A DNA stretch of 8,028 bases, from positions 1-8,028 of the forward strand of contig JBFWLP010000124.1 of the NCBI GenBank assembly GCA_050252075.1. The letters run 5' to 3'. The stretch is from JAAYGT01 sp050252075. GTDB lineage: Bacteria > Pseudomonadota > Gammaproteobacteria > Burkholderiales > Burkholderiaceae_B. Under the pieces are notes generated by a model, which was given only the letters and a program-made list of their open reading frames with translations, did no database searches and was not told the DNA's origin. Made by a program: the position numbers and the translations under genes. Below are positions 1 through 4,607 of the stretch, piece after piece. Position 1 is the first letter of the stretch, and each line of letters starts with the position of its first letter.

Positions 1-870
1 GCGGTTGTTGTCGTGATGCTGGTCGTCGCGTTCAAGTTACGCTCCAAAAAACAACAACAGACGGCGAAAGAGGGCTTGGCGAAGAAATGCTGGCAGCTAG
101 CCGAGGATGTGCAATCGTCTAGAGATGCGGCACTCAGGCACCCGGCGGGGTCAGATGCTAGAAAGGGGAAAGTTGAGCAAGCGCTCGACAATCTCAAACG
201 ACTGGAGCTGATTGCGTCGCAGCATCCCGAAGTCAAATTGAAAGGTCTTAGCGAGCTGCGAGACCAGTTGCAGCAGATTGACGCTGCGCCAGCTTACGCA
301 ACCCCTGTGAAGACGAAGGCTGTGCGTGAGACTGGCAGGGTAATGGTTTGTGTGCTCGACACAGAAACCACCGGCCTCTCCCATGGCGACGAGCCGATAA
401 GTCTGGCGATGCTATTGCTTGAGGTTGAGCTGCCGAAAGGGCGCCTCATTCAAGAGGTGGAGAATCTTTACGAAATGCGTGAGCCATCGGTTCCCATACA
501 TCCCAGGGCAGCAGCCGTGCATGGTCTGACGGTTGATAGCCTCAGGGGCAAACGGTTTGATACCGCCAGAATCAGCGGCATTCTCGAACGGGCTGATGTG
601 CTTATCGCGCACAATGCGAACTTTGATCGCCGGATGCTCGGCAGGATTGTTCCGGAGGCGGAACGTTTGCCGTGGCTGTGCAGTGTGCGGCACATTGTAT
701 GGCCGACCACTAATAAGAAGCTGGATACCATCTGTCAGCATTTCGCTATTGTGCGTCCGGAACCGCATAACTCGATGTCTGACGTGCGGGCCCTGGCAGA
801 ATGTCTCCTGCGCCCGACGGGCAAGACCGCCCGTAGCCGGTCGTACCTTGCGGTTTGTTTGGGTAAGTAA
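1..870 (+). CDS. DEDDh-type 3'-5' exonuclease with probable N-terminal membrane anchor (5' end outside window)
   Basis: This is a DnaQ/RNase T-fold exonuclease expected to remove nucleotides from 3' ends using two metal ions. Numbered from the GTG at 13, the catalytic set is complete: DTETTG (D116, E118) for Exo I, HNANFD (D205) for Exo II, and H252 with D257 in HNSMSD for Exo III, which gives the H-x4-D spacing of the DEDDh class. Residues 10-100 are charged, helical and probably coiled-coil, without catalytic motifs. The frame has no stop before position 1, and the first codons read AVVVVMLVVAF followed by KLRSKK, the end of a hydrophobic helix with a positive flank. The true start is therefore probably left of the window, with a membrane segment at the N-terminus; GTG 13 or ATG 16 are only internal candidates. 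It is convergent with higA, 36 bp away. Family assignment is firm. Substrate and membrane anchoring are inferred. Confidence 0.85.
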   Translation, partial: AVVVVMLVVAFKLRSKKQQQTAKEGLAKKCWQLAEDVQSSRDAALRHPAGSDARKGKVEQALDNLKRLELIASQHPEVKLKGLSELRDQLQQIDAAPAYATPVKTKAVRETGRVMVCVLDTETTGLSHGDEPISLAMLLLEVELPKGRLIQEVENLYEMREPSVPIHPRAAAVHGLTVDSLRGKRFDTARISGILERADVLIAHNANFDRRMLGRIVPEAERLPWLCSVRHIVWPTTNKKLDTICQHFAIVRPEPHNSMSDVRALAECLLRPTGKTARSRSYLAVCLGK

Positions 871-906
871 ATTTATTGGGGGCAACCCTTGTGATTCGCC
901 TTTTGT

Positions 907-1218
907 TTAGGCAGTAGCGGCGTGTGCTGGCTCAACCTGAAGGTCGCGACCGCAATGCTCGGCCTGCCACAAATCGTAGTGGACCTGACCGCGCAGCCAG
1001 GTTTCTGCGCTGGGGCCGCGTCCATCTGGTTTGCGCAGCCAGGCCTCCAGGCGTCGAGCCAGATCGACTGAAACTGCAGCCCGGCCATGTAGCACGCGCG
1101 ATAACGCCACACGGCTCACGCCCAGTTGCCGGGCCGCCTCCGCCACCGACAAGCCTAGTGCGGGAAGAACATCTTCTCGCAGAGTCTCGCCTGGATGAGG
1201 GGGGTTATGCATACGCAT
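907..1218 (-). CDS. higA: HigA-family antitoxin, XRE HTH
   Basis: This is the antitoxin of a type II toxin-antitoxin pair. It should bind and neutralise the HigB-like toxin encoded just upstream and repress their shared promoter. The 103-aa protein begins with the family-typical NPPHPGETLREDVLP stretch, and a helix-turn-helix follows at about residues 24-45 (SVAEAARQLGVSRVALSRVL). RAAVSVDLARRLEAW, typical of HigA/VapI proteins, comes next. The C-terminal third (PSAETWLRGQVHYDLWQAE) also matches the family. The start at 1218 lies 9 bp after the toxin stop; a second in-frame ATG at 1212 (MHNPPHPGE) is an equally good start and closer to the usual family N-terminus. Toxin-first order is characteristic of higBA and differs from most other type II systems. 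Confidence 0.9.
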   Translation of the reverse strand: MRMHNPPHPGETLREDVLPALGLSVAEAARQLGVSRVALSRVLHGRAAVSVDLARRLEAWLRKPDGRGPSAETWLRGQVHYDLWQAEHCGRDLQVEPAHAATA

Positions 1219-1227
1219 AGCGTTCTC

Positions 1228-1509
1228 CTAGTGATAATCCTGATAGTCAACAAGGATCGCGTCTTGGCCATCAAACGTGAACGTCAGGCGCCAGTTCTTA
1301 TTGACCCATACAGACCAGTGTCCTTTGAGAACACGTCCTTTCAGTTCGTGCAAATTCCAGCCAGGGATATCCATGTCTTCGGGGCCCGCCGAATCATTCA
1401 GTTGGCGCAACTGACGCGCCAGTTTTGATGCGTGCGCCGCCTGAATGCCTGCCTTGGAACCGGTTTCAAAGAAACGCTGCAACCCGGAATGCCTGAACGT
1501 TTTGACCAT
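1228..1509 (-). CDS. higB: HigB-family toxin (RelE/ParE superfamily mRNA interferase)
   Basis: This predicted ribosome-dependent mRNA interferase has 93 aa, the normal size for the family. The conserved C-terminal half is present: WNLHELKGRVLKGHWSV at about residues 51-67, NWRLTFTF at 72-79 with the expected basic residue R74, and a terminal VDYQDYH. These form the RelE-fold beta-sheet core and active-site edge. The N-terminal helical region (FRHSGLQRFFETGSKAGI) is also typical. It is the first gene of a two-gene minus-strand operon with higA. No strong Shine-Dalgarno is visible before the ATG at 1509. The upstream DNA carries direct repeats and a palindrome suited to HigA autoregulation. No frameshift or missing motif is seen, so the pair is probably functional and may stabilise the prophage or block other phages. 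Confidence 0.9.
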   Translation of the reverse strand: MVKTFRHSGLQRFFETGSKAGIQAAHASKLARQLRQLNDSAGPEDMDIPGWNLHELKGRVLKGHWSVWVNKNWRLTFTFDGQDAILVDYQDYH

Positions 1510-1517
1510 GGGTTAGT

Positions 1518-1543
1518 GTATCGCAAGGCTATACGTATCGCAA
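1518..1543. promoter_or_regulatory. higBA control region: paired repeats and palindrome
   Basis: Two identical 9-bp direct repeats, GTATCGCAA, lie at 1518-1526 and 1535-1543. Between and overlapping them is an imperfect 14-bp palindrome, GCTATACGTATCGC, at 1528-1541. On the minus strand TTGCGA and TACACT (1515-1520) are 17 bp apart and could be -35 and -10 boxes. That promoter would start transcription almost at the toxin ATG, so the promoter call is weak. The repeats are the more reliable observation and are the likely HigA operator. Confidence 0.5.
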
Positions 1544-1716
1544 TGCGTTTATCGTAAAAATGGCGAGTCCATATAATTTGCATCATATCTTTCATATTGT
1601 TACTTTGGGCGTAAAAAAACTTCCCGGCCTGATCACGTTTCCTGCCTTGGTGTAGCGTAGTTTTGATGCGTTATTTCTGCGTTTATGGGAATCTTCACCC
1701 ACTTTCAGTCGGGTTG

Positions 1717-2139
1717 CTACGCGGTCTTTTTTGAACCTTCGCCAGTTGATCTGTCGATCTTCCAGCGGACGAAATCTTCGATTTCCTTGATCTCATTTTG
1801 TGTCAATCGCCTGACCTCATCGGCGGTGAATGCTTTGAATGGCCAGTCATGCTGTTTAGGCTCGGCACCAGTTGTGAAAGTTGCCGTTTTTTCTGCAACT
1901 TCATTTCCCAGTCGCAGGCGGCCCATTGTTTCTTTTAGAGCGGTATCGCTGAAAAATGCCTCTACCGGCACTCCATACACCCTTGCGATGGACGTCATTG
2001 TTCGCAGACGAGGTTCTTTCGCCGTCCCGTTGAGGAAGCGAAAGATGGTTGGCTGAGGGACTTTCGACTTTGTCGACAACGAATTTGGGTTGTCTCCTGC
2101 TCGGTCCATCAAGAGCTTCAAGAATTCTCGAGGGTTCAT
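1717..2139 (-). CDS. Short prophage repressor, XRE HTH, no protease domain
   Basis: This is the probable CI-type lysogeny repressor, placed divergently from the cro-like gene as in lambdoid switches. From the ATG at 2139 it has 140 aa. The N-terminal HTH domain runs NPREFLKLLMDRAGDN then SLSTKSKVPQPTIFRFLNG, followed by the helix IARVYGVPVEAFF, all typical of phage XRE repressors. The remaining part is a short charged tail (ADEVRRLTQNEIKEIEDFVRWKI). No S24/LexA-type Ser-Lys peptidase domain is present, so classical RecA-stimulated self-cleavage is unlikely. An in-frame ATG at 2154 would add five residues. Neither start has a clear Shine-Dalgarno; 2139 fits the family N-terminus better. The recognition-helix region PQP(T/R) resembles that of the divergent Cro-like protein, which fits the two sharing operators. 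Confidence 0.85.
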   Translation of the reverse strand: MNPREFLKLLMDRAGDNPNSLSTKSKVPQPTIFRFLNGTAKEPRLRTMTSIARVYGVPVEAFFSDTALKETMGRLRLGNEVAEKTATFTTGAEPKQHDWPFKAFTADEVRRLTQNEIKEIEDFVRWKIDRSTGEGSKKTA

Positions 2140-2163
2140 GACACCACTATGCATGATCGAATA

Positions 2164-2177
2164 ATACGTGTGGGTAT
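2164..2177. promoter_or_regulatory. Operator-like palindrome O2 (repressor side)
   Basis: ATACGTGTGGGTAT is a 14-bp imperfect palindrome with arms ATAC/GTAT. It agrees with the neighbouring palindrome at 2187-2200 in 11 of 14 positions and starts 23 bp from it, roughly two helical turns. It lies between the repressor and cro-like genes, so it is a probable second binding site for the repressor or Cro-like protein. On the minus strand, a TATTAT-like -10 for the repressor gene lies immediately beside it (about 2160-2165). Confidence 0.5.
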
Positions 2178-2203
2178 TGCATGGCTATACGTTTACGTAT
2201 AAT
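2177..2203 (+). promoter_or_regulatory. Promoter of the cro-like gene (pR equivalent)
   Basis: A perfect consensus TATAAT lies at 2198-2203. The best -35 match is TTGCAT at 2177-2182, with a short 15-bp spacer. Transcription would begin near 2210, about 4 nt before the ATG at 2214. No Shine-Dalgarno precedes that ATG, so the cro-like mRNA may be leaderless. This promoter would serve the rightward early operon. Confidence 0.6.
2187..2200. promoter_or_regulatory. Operator-like palindrome O1 inside the cro promoter
   Basis: ATACGTTTACGTAT has perfect 6-bp inverted arms (ATACGT/ACGTAT) around a 2-bp centre. It covers the spacer of the cro-like promoter and runs into its -10 box, so a protein bound here would block transcription. 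Position, symmetry and the related copy at 2164-2177 support an operator for the lysogeny switch. Confidence 0.65.
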
Positions 2204-2213
2204 CTATGCCTCT

Positions 2214-2489
2214 ATGAAGACAGTCATCGACATTATCAAAGAGCTTCGGGCCGCTGGGTTCTCCCAGTCTGAGATATCACGCCGCACAGGCATCCCTCAG
2301 CCTCGTTTATCCAGGTGGGAGAACGGTTCTCCTCCCGTTGGCGCGAACGACGTCCTGAGGTTGGCGCGGCTCTTGGGAGAGGTTGGTAAAAACTCAGGCT
2401 GCAAAGACAGCGTCAGCGATGCTGCCCGCGCGGCGTTCCTGGCGCCGTCGGTTGCTTCTGGTCAGGAAGAGGAGCCTTCCCATGCTTGA
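2214..2489 (+). CDS. cro: Cro-like HTH regulator
   Basis: This 91-aa DNA-binding protein is the first gene of the rightward operon and is divergent from the repressor, the classical position of Cro. Residues 1-15 (MKTVIDIIKELRAAG) precede a clear helix-turn-helix at about 16-38: FSQSEISRRTGIPQPRLSRW followed by ENG. A longer frame from 2181 exists, but its first codons would cover operator O1 and the -10 box, so the ATG at 2214 is preferred. The C-terminal tail after residue 60 is low in recognisable features. The gene ends in a 4-codon overlap zone with the next gene (stop 2487-2489, next ATG 2482), which suggests translational coupling. Its job is probably to shut off the repressor and tune early transcription. 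The name is based on position and fold, not on close identity to lambda Cro. Confidence 0.8.
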   Translation: MKTVIDIIKELRAAGFSQSEISRRTGIPQPRLSRWENGSPPVGANDVLRLARLLGEVGKNSGCKDSVSDAARAAFLAPSVASGQEEEPSHA

Positions 2490-2730
2490 CTGGTACTCAA
2501 TGACCGTCATGGTGCCGGTCCCTCTGTTGCTTTATTGCCTTGTGTTTCTGGCTTACATGGTCAGCCAGTACCTCACGTCGAAGTACTTGTGCCGCGCAAT
2601 CATGCAAATCCGCAAGGAGCGGGCAGAGTTGGCCAAATTGATCCAGACATGCAATTCATGCTCTCGGCCAGATACCCGCGCAGGCGGCAAGGAAATATCC
2701 ACAGGCAGCCTGTCAGGAACCAAGTCATGA
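2482..2730 (+). CDS. Small single-pass membrane protein
   Basis: The family of this 82-aa protein is not recognised. Residues 8-28 form one strong hydrophobic segment (VMVPVPLLLYCLVFLAYMVSQ), and a charged, probably coiled helix follows (QIRKERAELAKLIQ, about 42-55). A CNSCSRPD motif with two cysteines and a polar tail complete it. Start selection is good: AGGAG at 2470-2474 lies 7 bp before the ATG, and the start overlaps the end of the cro-like gene. The short N-terminal arm and basic residues after the segment suggest a cytoplasmic C-terminal helix. Its last 178 bp are antisense to the minus-strand gene at 2553-2999, an unusually long overlap. Phages often carry such small membrane proteins as exclusion or lysis accessories, but nothing here fixes the function. 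Confidence 0.65.
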   Translation: MLDWYSMTVMVPVPLLLYCLVFLAYMVSQYLTSKYLCRAIMQIRKERAELAKLIQTCNSCSRPDTRAGGKEISTGSLSGTKS

Positions 2731-2999
2731 GCCGGCTTCCATTGTTTCACTCCCGTCTCAATGCTGTACTCGCCTGTATCCACAAAGGCAAGACATGCTC
2801 CCTTGGCCTCTATGGCTTTGAAACGCACAGCAGCATCCGCAGGATGCATGCGAATGGTCAGCACTTCGGCGTTTTGTTCGATTGTCATTCGCTCTACCGC
2901 GATGTAAGGCGTGGTCTTCAACTTCCAGTCCCTCCACATGAAGAAGGCGGCGATTGTCGTTGCAATCGACGTCACGATGCCGGTAATCAAGGCAATCAT
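2553..2999 (-). CDS. Membrane-anchored protein of unknown function, opposed to the early operon
   Basis: This 148-aa protein begins with a membrane segment at residues 2-21 (IALITGIVTSIATTIAAFF), then WRDWKLKTTPYI and a roughly 115-residue soluble region with alternating hydrophobic residues suggestive of a beta-sandwich. The start at 2999 is chosen because GGGGAGAT sits just upstream on the minus strand; the frame extends to 3215 without comparable ribosome-binding sites. It is transcribed against the surrounding lytic genes, so it could be expressed from the prophage. A TM helix followed by WRDW...TTP recalls prophage proteins I associate with this layout, but I know no function. Its 3' end overlaps the 82-aa gene at 2482-2730 in antisense. 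Candidate roles include superinfection exclusion or another lysogenic-conversion function, which is inference. Confidence 0.7.
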   Translation of the reverse strand: MIALITGIVTSIATTIAAFFMWRDWKLKTTPYIAVERMTIEQNAEVLTIRMHPADAAVRFKAIEAKGACLAFVDTGEYSIETGVKQWKPAHDLVPDRLPVDISLPPARVSGREHELHVWINLANSARSLRICMIARHKYFDVRYWLTM

Positions 3000-3012
3000 C
3001 GATCTCCCCTTT

Positions 3013-3051
3013 GCGTAGTTTCGGTTGGTGTAGGAGCCTCCGATTCTACGC
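3013..3051 (-). other. Inverted repeat in the 5' leader of the minus-strand membrane gene
   Basis: GCGTAGttTCGG at 3013-3024 pairs with CCGAttCTACGC at 3040-3051 through two perfect blocks (6 bp and 4 bp) separated by a symmetric 2x2 mismatch, with a 15-nt loop. It ends about 14 bp upstream of the start codon at 2999, just before its GGGGAGAT ribosome-binding site on the minus strand. It may be an operator or an mRNA hairpin influencing translation. No T-tract follows on either strand, so it is not a terminator. Confidence 0.4.
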
Positions 3052-3150
3052 ATCGCCGGGGAGATTGCGAACTGCTGATGCATCACCAGGGCGCCATCAT
3101 CCCCCAGCTCGAACTGAAGCGACCCGCCCGCGTCACCAAGGAGCGTTCCC

Positions 3151-3273
3151 ATGCATAAATCATTCTTGATGGCTGAAGGGCCGGAGGCTTTTGATTGCAC
3201 TGATTTTTCTCTCATGTGCCCAGTATCAGCTGGGCCCGGTCAGCCGTCCATGTCAACGGAGGTGGCGCGATGA
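3151..3273 (+). CDS. 40-aa ORF translationally coupled to the next gene
   Basis: This short frame starts MHKSFLMAEGPEAFDCTDFS. AGGAG at 3139-3143 lies 7 bp before its ATG, an excellent ribosome-binding site. Its TGA overlaps the ATG of the following gene as ATGA (3270-3273), the usual geometry of coupled phage genes. The product has no clear domain or membrane segment and contains two cysteines. It may be a real small protein or a leader ORF that loads ribosomes for the gene at 3270. The 16-bp start region is nearly identical to that of the gene at 2482. Confidence 0.5.
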   Translation: MHKSFLMAEGPEAFDCTDFSLMCPVSAGPGQPSMSTEVAR

Positions 3274-3650
3274 CACGACGCGAAGAGGATTGCCATGCGA
3301 CTCAGTCGGATTCGATAACCGAAGACATGCTTCAGGGGATTTTTATCACAAACAATGATCCAAAAAAGCCGGCCACAAAGAGTTTCGGCTCGAGCATTGG
3401 CGAAATGATGTCATTGCTCTTCCCCGACAACAGGATCGAGGTGAGCGTTGTAGAGGCCGACATGAGCAAAGTTGCCTTGGTTGGCCCCGGCGATACGCTC
3501 GTTATCTCGTTGAGCAAGCCTGTTGTAGGCGAGCGACGCAACTCTTGGATCACTTATGCGGAGAGGCTTCGTTGCGAGTTTGGCTTGAAGGTTGTGATTC
3601 TTGAAGACGTTCTTCAGGTGAGCATCGTGAAATCAGGGCAGCAAGAATGA
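3270..3650 (+). CDS. Phage hypothetical protein, 126 aa
   Basis: The function is unknown. The N-terminal 40 residues are polar. Residues 41-51 (SSIGEMMSLLF) form a short amphipathic stretch. The second half reads as a small alpha/beta domain: VALVGPGDTLVISL, then an ERLRCEFGLKVVILED helix-strand unit ending LQVSIV. This 'GD-strand, helix, KVV-strand' arrangement recurs in small phage early-region proteins of no known role. The ATG at 3270 is chosen because GGAGG at 3257-3261 is 8 bp upstream and the ATG overlaps the stop of the preceding small ORF; the frame extends further left to 3216 without such support. Its final 101 bp are antisense to the minus-strand gene at 3550-3828. Confidence 0.7.
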   Translation: MTRREEDCHATQSDSITEDMLQGIFITNNDPKKPATKSFGSSIGEMMSLLFPDNRIEVSVVEADMSKVALVGPGDTLVISLSKPVVGERRNSWITYAERLRCEFGLKVVILEDVLQVSIVKSGQQE

Positions 3651-3828
3651 CTGCAACTGCACCAATTGCAGCCCAGCGATGGGCAACAACATCAAGCCAG
3701 ACCCTTCGGCAAATTGAGCGAAACATTGGCGTTTCAATTGACCAGCCAAACCCTATTTCTTTGCCTGGCGGGTCTTTGAGCATTTTTTCATCCCAGTGTT
3801 TCGCCTTCAATTTCTTCCACCAATTCAT
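3550..3828 (-). CDS. Small single-pass membrane protein, opposed to the early operon
   Basis: This 92-aa product of unknown family opens with a Trp/Lys-rich amphipathic start (MNWWKKLKAKHWDEKMLKD). A GFGWSIETP segment and a basic patch (CRRVWLDVVAHR) follow, then one hydrophobic helix at about residues 52-67 (WAAIGAVAVILAALIS) and a polar Ser/Gln/Glu-rich tail. The start is well supported: on the minus strand GAGGAG lies 4 bp before the ATG at 3828. A 13-codon ORF ends on this ATG (ATGA overlap), which suggests coupling. It is the second minus-strand membrane gene within the rightward operon, and its last 101 bp overlap the 126-aa plus-strand gene in antisense. A prophage-expressed exclusion or envelope function is possible. 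There is no direct evidence for one. Confidence 0.65.
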   Translation of the reverse strand: MNWWKKLKAKHWDEKMLKDPPGKEIGFGWSIETPMFRSICRRVWLDVVAHRWAAIGAVAVILAALISRCSPEERLQESQPSSQTRNEASPHK

Positions 3829-3866
3829 TGTGCTCCTCGGGCGGAAGAGGGGGGTTTACTGCTCAT
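3825..3866 (-). CDS. Possible 13-aa leader ORF (MSSKPPSSARGAQ)
   Basis: On the minus strand GGGAG precedes an ATG at 3866 by about 5 bp. The frame ends in a TGA that overlaps the ATG of the 92-aa membrane gene (CAATGA). The product is too short to judge by composition. The ribosome-binding site and stop-start overlap make a coupling leader plausible. Confidence 0.3.
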   Translation of the reverse strand: MSSKPPSSARGAQ

Positions 3867-3954
3867 GGTCGCTCCCTCGTGATGGTTTTGTAGGTGTCGT
3901 TACCGGCATTCTGTCACGAGCGGTAGCGGCCGCCAATACTGTTCGGAGGCCGTG

Positions 3955-4158
3955 ATGCCGTATTTCGACCTTGGGGTGCCGGTGGTGCTGCCCAGTGGCC
4001 AAACAGGCCGGTTTGTTCGGTGGCGCGCGCGTCCCGTGATGCGCGGTGATGCCGCGCAGGGCATTGAGCGTGTGGCCGTTGTTCGCCTGGACGGCAGCAA
4101 CGAGCCCACCGAATTCAGCGAACGCTTTATGGAACTGGTGAAACCATGCACACGATGA
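3955..4158 (+). CDS. Small hypothetical protein, probable beta-barrel fold
   Basis: This 67-aa protein of no recognised family is built from short strands: YFDLGVPVVLPSGQTGRFVRW, a polar loop, and RVAVVRLDGSNEPTEFSERFMELV. It reads like an SH3/KOW-like small barrel, a shape common among phage accessory proteins. The ATG at 3955 follows GGAGG (3945-3949) at 5 bp and is preferred over the adjacent GTG at 3952. The gene overlaps the CII-like gene by up to 13 bp, so the two are almost certainly co-transcribed and coupled. The function is unknown; the position before the CII-like gene suggests early expression. Confidence 0.65.
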   Translation: MPYFDLGVPVVLPSGQTGRFVRWRARPVMRGDAAQGIERVAVVRLDGSNEPTEFSERFMELVKPCTR

Positions 4159-4607
4159 CATTCGAGCAGGCTGCGTTCAACACGGTGGCCGATTATCCCG
4201 GTGGTGCGAAGGCCCTGGGGCCGGTGGTTGGTATTAACGGCTCGGTGCTGGCTCACAAGGTAAGCCTCACCGACCATGATAACCAGCTGACGGTGCCGCA
4301 GGCGCGCAAGCTTATGCAGGCTACGGGCGACTGCCGCATGCTGCATTCCTTGGCTGCCGATCTTAACCATTTGTGTGTGCAGGTCAGCAGCATGCCGCAA
4401 TCCGGCAATTTGCACAGGCGCATTGCCGACACGGTACGCGAGTTTGGCGAGTTCATTGCGGCGGTGTCCGAAGCGTCCGACGATAACGACGTTACACCCA
4501 ACGAGATGCGCGCCATCGACAAGGAATTGGGCGAGATGGTCGCCCGGGCCAATGCGCTGCGTGCCTGGTGCGCCAAAGCAGCAGGAACGTCTGGCGAGGT
4601 GATGTGA
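4146..4607 (+). CDS. Phage regulatory protein CII, CP76 family
   Basis: This 153-aa protein resembles the phage regulatory CII/CP76 family of temperate phages of Gram-negative bacteria. The diagnostic N-terminal half is FNTVADYPGGAKALGPVVG (about residues 11-29), SVLAHKVSLTDHDNQLTVPQ (33-52), then ARKLMQATGDCRMLHSLAADL (53-73), where an HTH-like region ends in the conserved 'TGD.R.LH.LA' motif. The C-terminal half (RRIADTVREFGEFIAAV and onward) is helical. In this family the protein is a transcription regulator linked to the lysis-lysogeny decision. A second ATG at 4155 overlaps the previous stop as ATGA and is an alternative start; 4146 has a somewhat better upstream GGTGA. The stop at 4605-4607 overlaps the next ATG by one base. 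Confidence 0.82.
   Translation: MHTMTFEQAAFNTVADYPGGAKALGPVVGINGSVLAHKVSLTDHDNQLTVPQARKLMQATGDCRMLHSLAADLNHLCVQVSSMPQSGNLHRRIADTVREFGEFIAAVSEASDDNDVTPNEMRAIDKELGEMVARANALRAWCAKAAGTSGEVM

Noticed and set aside
1398..1595. Minus-strand 65-aa frame overlapping higB
   Set aside because: Its second half is an out-of-frame shadow of higB, and no ribosome-binding site precedes the ATG at 1595.
1600..1660. T-tract on the minus strand after the repressor gene as an intrinsic terminator
   Set aside because: A run of seven Ts follows GGGAAG on the minus strand, but no complementary stem could be found upstream of it.
1544..1686. TGCGTTTAT-type repeats at 1544, 1667 and 1678 as a CRISPR or iteron array
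   Set aside because: The copies are short, irregularly spaced and imperfect, in an A/T-rich gap; no array structure is present.
2727..3158. Plus-strand frame starting with an ATGA overlap at 2727, opposite the minus-strand membrane gene
   Set aside because: The start geometry and a weak AGGA are tempting, but its Arg/His/Cys/Ser-rich content looks like a shadow of the 148-aa minus-strand gene, which has a membrane helix and a much better ribosome-binding site. Only its last codons near 3151 matter, as part of the start module.
3647..3955. Plus-strand 102-aa frame following the 126-aa gene
   Set aside because: It has an apparent ATGA overlap, but it is antisense to the 92-aa membrane gene, lacks a good ribosome-binding site and has Ser/Thr/Ala-rich shadow composition.
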